From Rhodoferax sp. (GTDB taxonomy: Bacteria > Pseudomonadota > Gammaproteobacteria > Burkholderiales > Burkholderiaceae_C): a DNA stretch of 64,000 nt. The position numbers and the translations under genes were made by a program. The notes beneath the pieces were generated by a model. That model did no database searches. It was not told where the DNA came from and worked only from the letters and a program-made list of their open reading frames with translations. The stretch lies in NCBI GenBank assembly GCA_013791765.1, contig VMTC01000047.1:34771-98770 (forward strand). The letters are read 5' to 3'. Below are positions 63,234 to 64,000 of this stretch, piece after piece; within the stretch, counting starts at the first letter, position 1, and the number at the start of each line of letters is the position of its first letter.

Positions 63234-63917
63234 ATGCATACCCTACTGAAAAACAACCGCGCCTGGGCCGCTCGCATGGAATTGCAGCGCCCGGGTTTCT
63301 TCAGCCAATTGGCCAAGCAGCAAAGCCCCAGATATCTGTGGATTGGCTGCTCCGACAGCCGGGTGCCGGCCAACGAAATCACCGGACTTGAGCCCGGTGA
63401 AATATTCGTTCACCGCAATATTGCCAATGTGGTGGTGCATTCGGACCTCAACGCGCTGTCGGTGATCCAGTTTGCCGTCGACCACCTCAAGGTCGAGCAC
63501 ATCATGGTGGTGGGCCACTACGGCTGCGGCGGCGTGCTGGCGGCCTTGCGCGGCACGCGCATCGGGCTGGCTGACAACTGGCTGGGCCATGTGATTGACG
63601 TCAAGCTGCGCCACCGCAGCCGCCTGGACCACTTAAGCGTGCCAGAGCAGGAAGACGTGCTGTGCGAGATGAACGTGATCGAGCAGGTCGGCAATGTGGC
63701 CATGTCCAATGTGATGCAGGACGCCTGGGCGCGCGGCCAAAAGGTGGCGGTGCACGGCTGGTGCTATGGCCTCAAGGACGGTCTGGTCAAAGACCTGGGC
63801 GTCACGATGCAGCGCACTGAGGAGGTCGTGAACGTGTTTCGCAGCGCCTTCAAACGCTATCCGCGCGCGCTTGTGCCCCATGTGCCGGGCCCAAGCGATT
63901 CTTTGCTGAATTTATAA
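63234..63917 (+). CDS. can: Beta-class carbonic anhydrase
   Basis: A 227-residue zinc enzyme interconverting CO2 and bicarbonate. Zinc ligands are visible in CSDSR and HYGCGG. It sits 79 bases after the SbtB-like gene on the same strand and forms a bicarbonate-supply set with it. The C-terminus runs into a dispersed-repeat copy eight bases after the stop codon. Confidence 0.95.
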   Translation: MHTLLKNNRAWAARMELQRPGFFSQLAKQQSPRYLWIGCSDSRVPANEITGLEPGEIFVHRNIANVVVHSDLNALSVIQFAVDHLKVEHIMVVGHYGCGGVLAALRGTRIGLADNWLGHVIDVKLRHRSRLDHLSVPEQEDVLCEMNVIEQVGNVAMSNVMQDAWARGQKVAVHGWCYGLKDGLVKDLGVTMQRTEEVVNVFRSAFKRYPRALVPHVPGPSDSLLNL

Positions 63918-63924
63918 TAAATCA

Positions 63925-63960
63925 GGCTCTAGCCCACGTATCCATTGCTTGAGCAGCTAT
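63925..63960 (+). repeat. 36-nt dispersed repeat core, copy 11 (downstream of can)
   Basis: It starts GGCTCTAGCCCACGTA and ends CTTGAGCAGCTAT, flanked by AAATCA and TAAAT. It is among the best conserved copies and lies between can and the gene start at 63977. Confidence 0.85.
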
Positions 63961-63976
63961 TAAATACAGAGTAACC

Positions 63977-64000
63977 ATGTTCCCGATCGGTAGAGCACAC
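63977..64000 (+). CDS. Possible start of a gene running off the window
   Basis: An ATG at 63977 opens a frame reading MFPIGRAH to the edge of the window, with AGAGTAACC upstream as a weak ribosome site. Eight codons are too few to identify a product. Confidence 0.25.

Overview
The window reads as a chromosomal segment of a betaproteobacterium of the family Comamonadaceae, most like Rhodoferax and its relatives. The basis is GC-rich coding sequence, the gene orders smg-dprA-LysM/def-fmt, yraN-diaA-dolP/rsmI and yggS/pilT-pilU, and two repeat types I associate with that family. The species is an inference. I see no rRNA, tRNA, CRISPR array, integrase or intact insertion sequence.

Layout. 1-5.8 kb: lysine fermentation genes (kamB end, kamD, kamE, kal, kce, a DMT exporter) with a 0.2 kb inverted-repeat element between kamE and kal. 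6-8.6 kb: arginase and ornithine cyclodeaminase, divergent from an Lrp-type regulator. 8.6-9.4 kb: a VapBC-like toxin-antitoxin pair. 9.4-18.4 kb: housekeeping genes (lipid A acyltransferase, metK, yggS, pilT, pilU, a beta-hydroxyacid dehydrogenase, dolP, diaA, yraN, rsmI). 18.4-25 kb: a small membrane ORF, a dihaem cytochrome c, DUF3144, a GMC oxidoreductase with a TetR regulator, an Ala/Lys-rich protein, a lipase-like hydrolase and a glutathione peroxidase. 25-35 kb: fused indolepyruvate ferredoxin oxidoreductase, yajC-secD-secF, a DUF1631 protein and smg. 35-39.5 kb: dprA, a LysM protein, def and fmt.

39.5-53.7 kb is the most unusual part. It carries a cytoplasmic NAD-reducing [NiFe]-hydrogenase operon (hoxF, hoxU, hoxY, hoxH, hoxW) split by two blocks of unrelated DNA. 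Block 1, between hoxF and hoxU, holds a Cache-domain chemoreceptor, a vapC remnant, a group II intron with no reverse-transcriptase ORF, a PEP-CTERM protein behind a sigma-54 promoter, and an unknown membrane protein. Block 2, between hoxH and hoxW, holds a 1200-residue Cache-HAMP-PAS-GGDEF-EAL protein. At the far end of each block a diverged copy of the 3' end of the preceding hox gene (hoxF or hoxH) sits directly against the next gene and still makes a 4-base ATGA overlap with it. The intact hoxH is followed by a short stretch matching the interior of hoxW. Both blocks therefore appear to lie between partial duplications of the original hox junctions.

53.6-64 kb: a molybdopterin oxidoreductase, aspartase with a Dcu transporter, a metallo-beta-lactamase-fold hydrolase divergent from a LiuR-type regulator across a perfect 22-bp palindrome, isovaleryl-CoA dehydrogenase, and a bicarbonate-uptake set (SbtA-like, SbtB-like, beta carbonic anhydrase).

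Across the window, at least eleven copies of a 36-nt repeat core (GGCTnyAGCCC, 12 variable bases, GCnnnAGCAGCTAT) occur. Six lie inside genes (kamB, yggS, the dehydrogenase, fmt and two in dprA) without breaking the frame. Metabolically the region suggests a facultative organism that uses hydrogen, ferments or respires amino acids and fumarate, and scavenges inorganic carbon.
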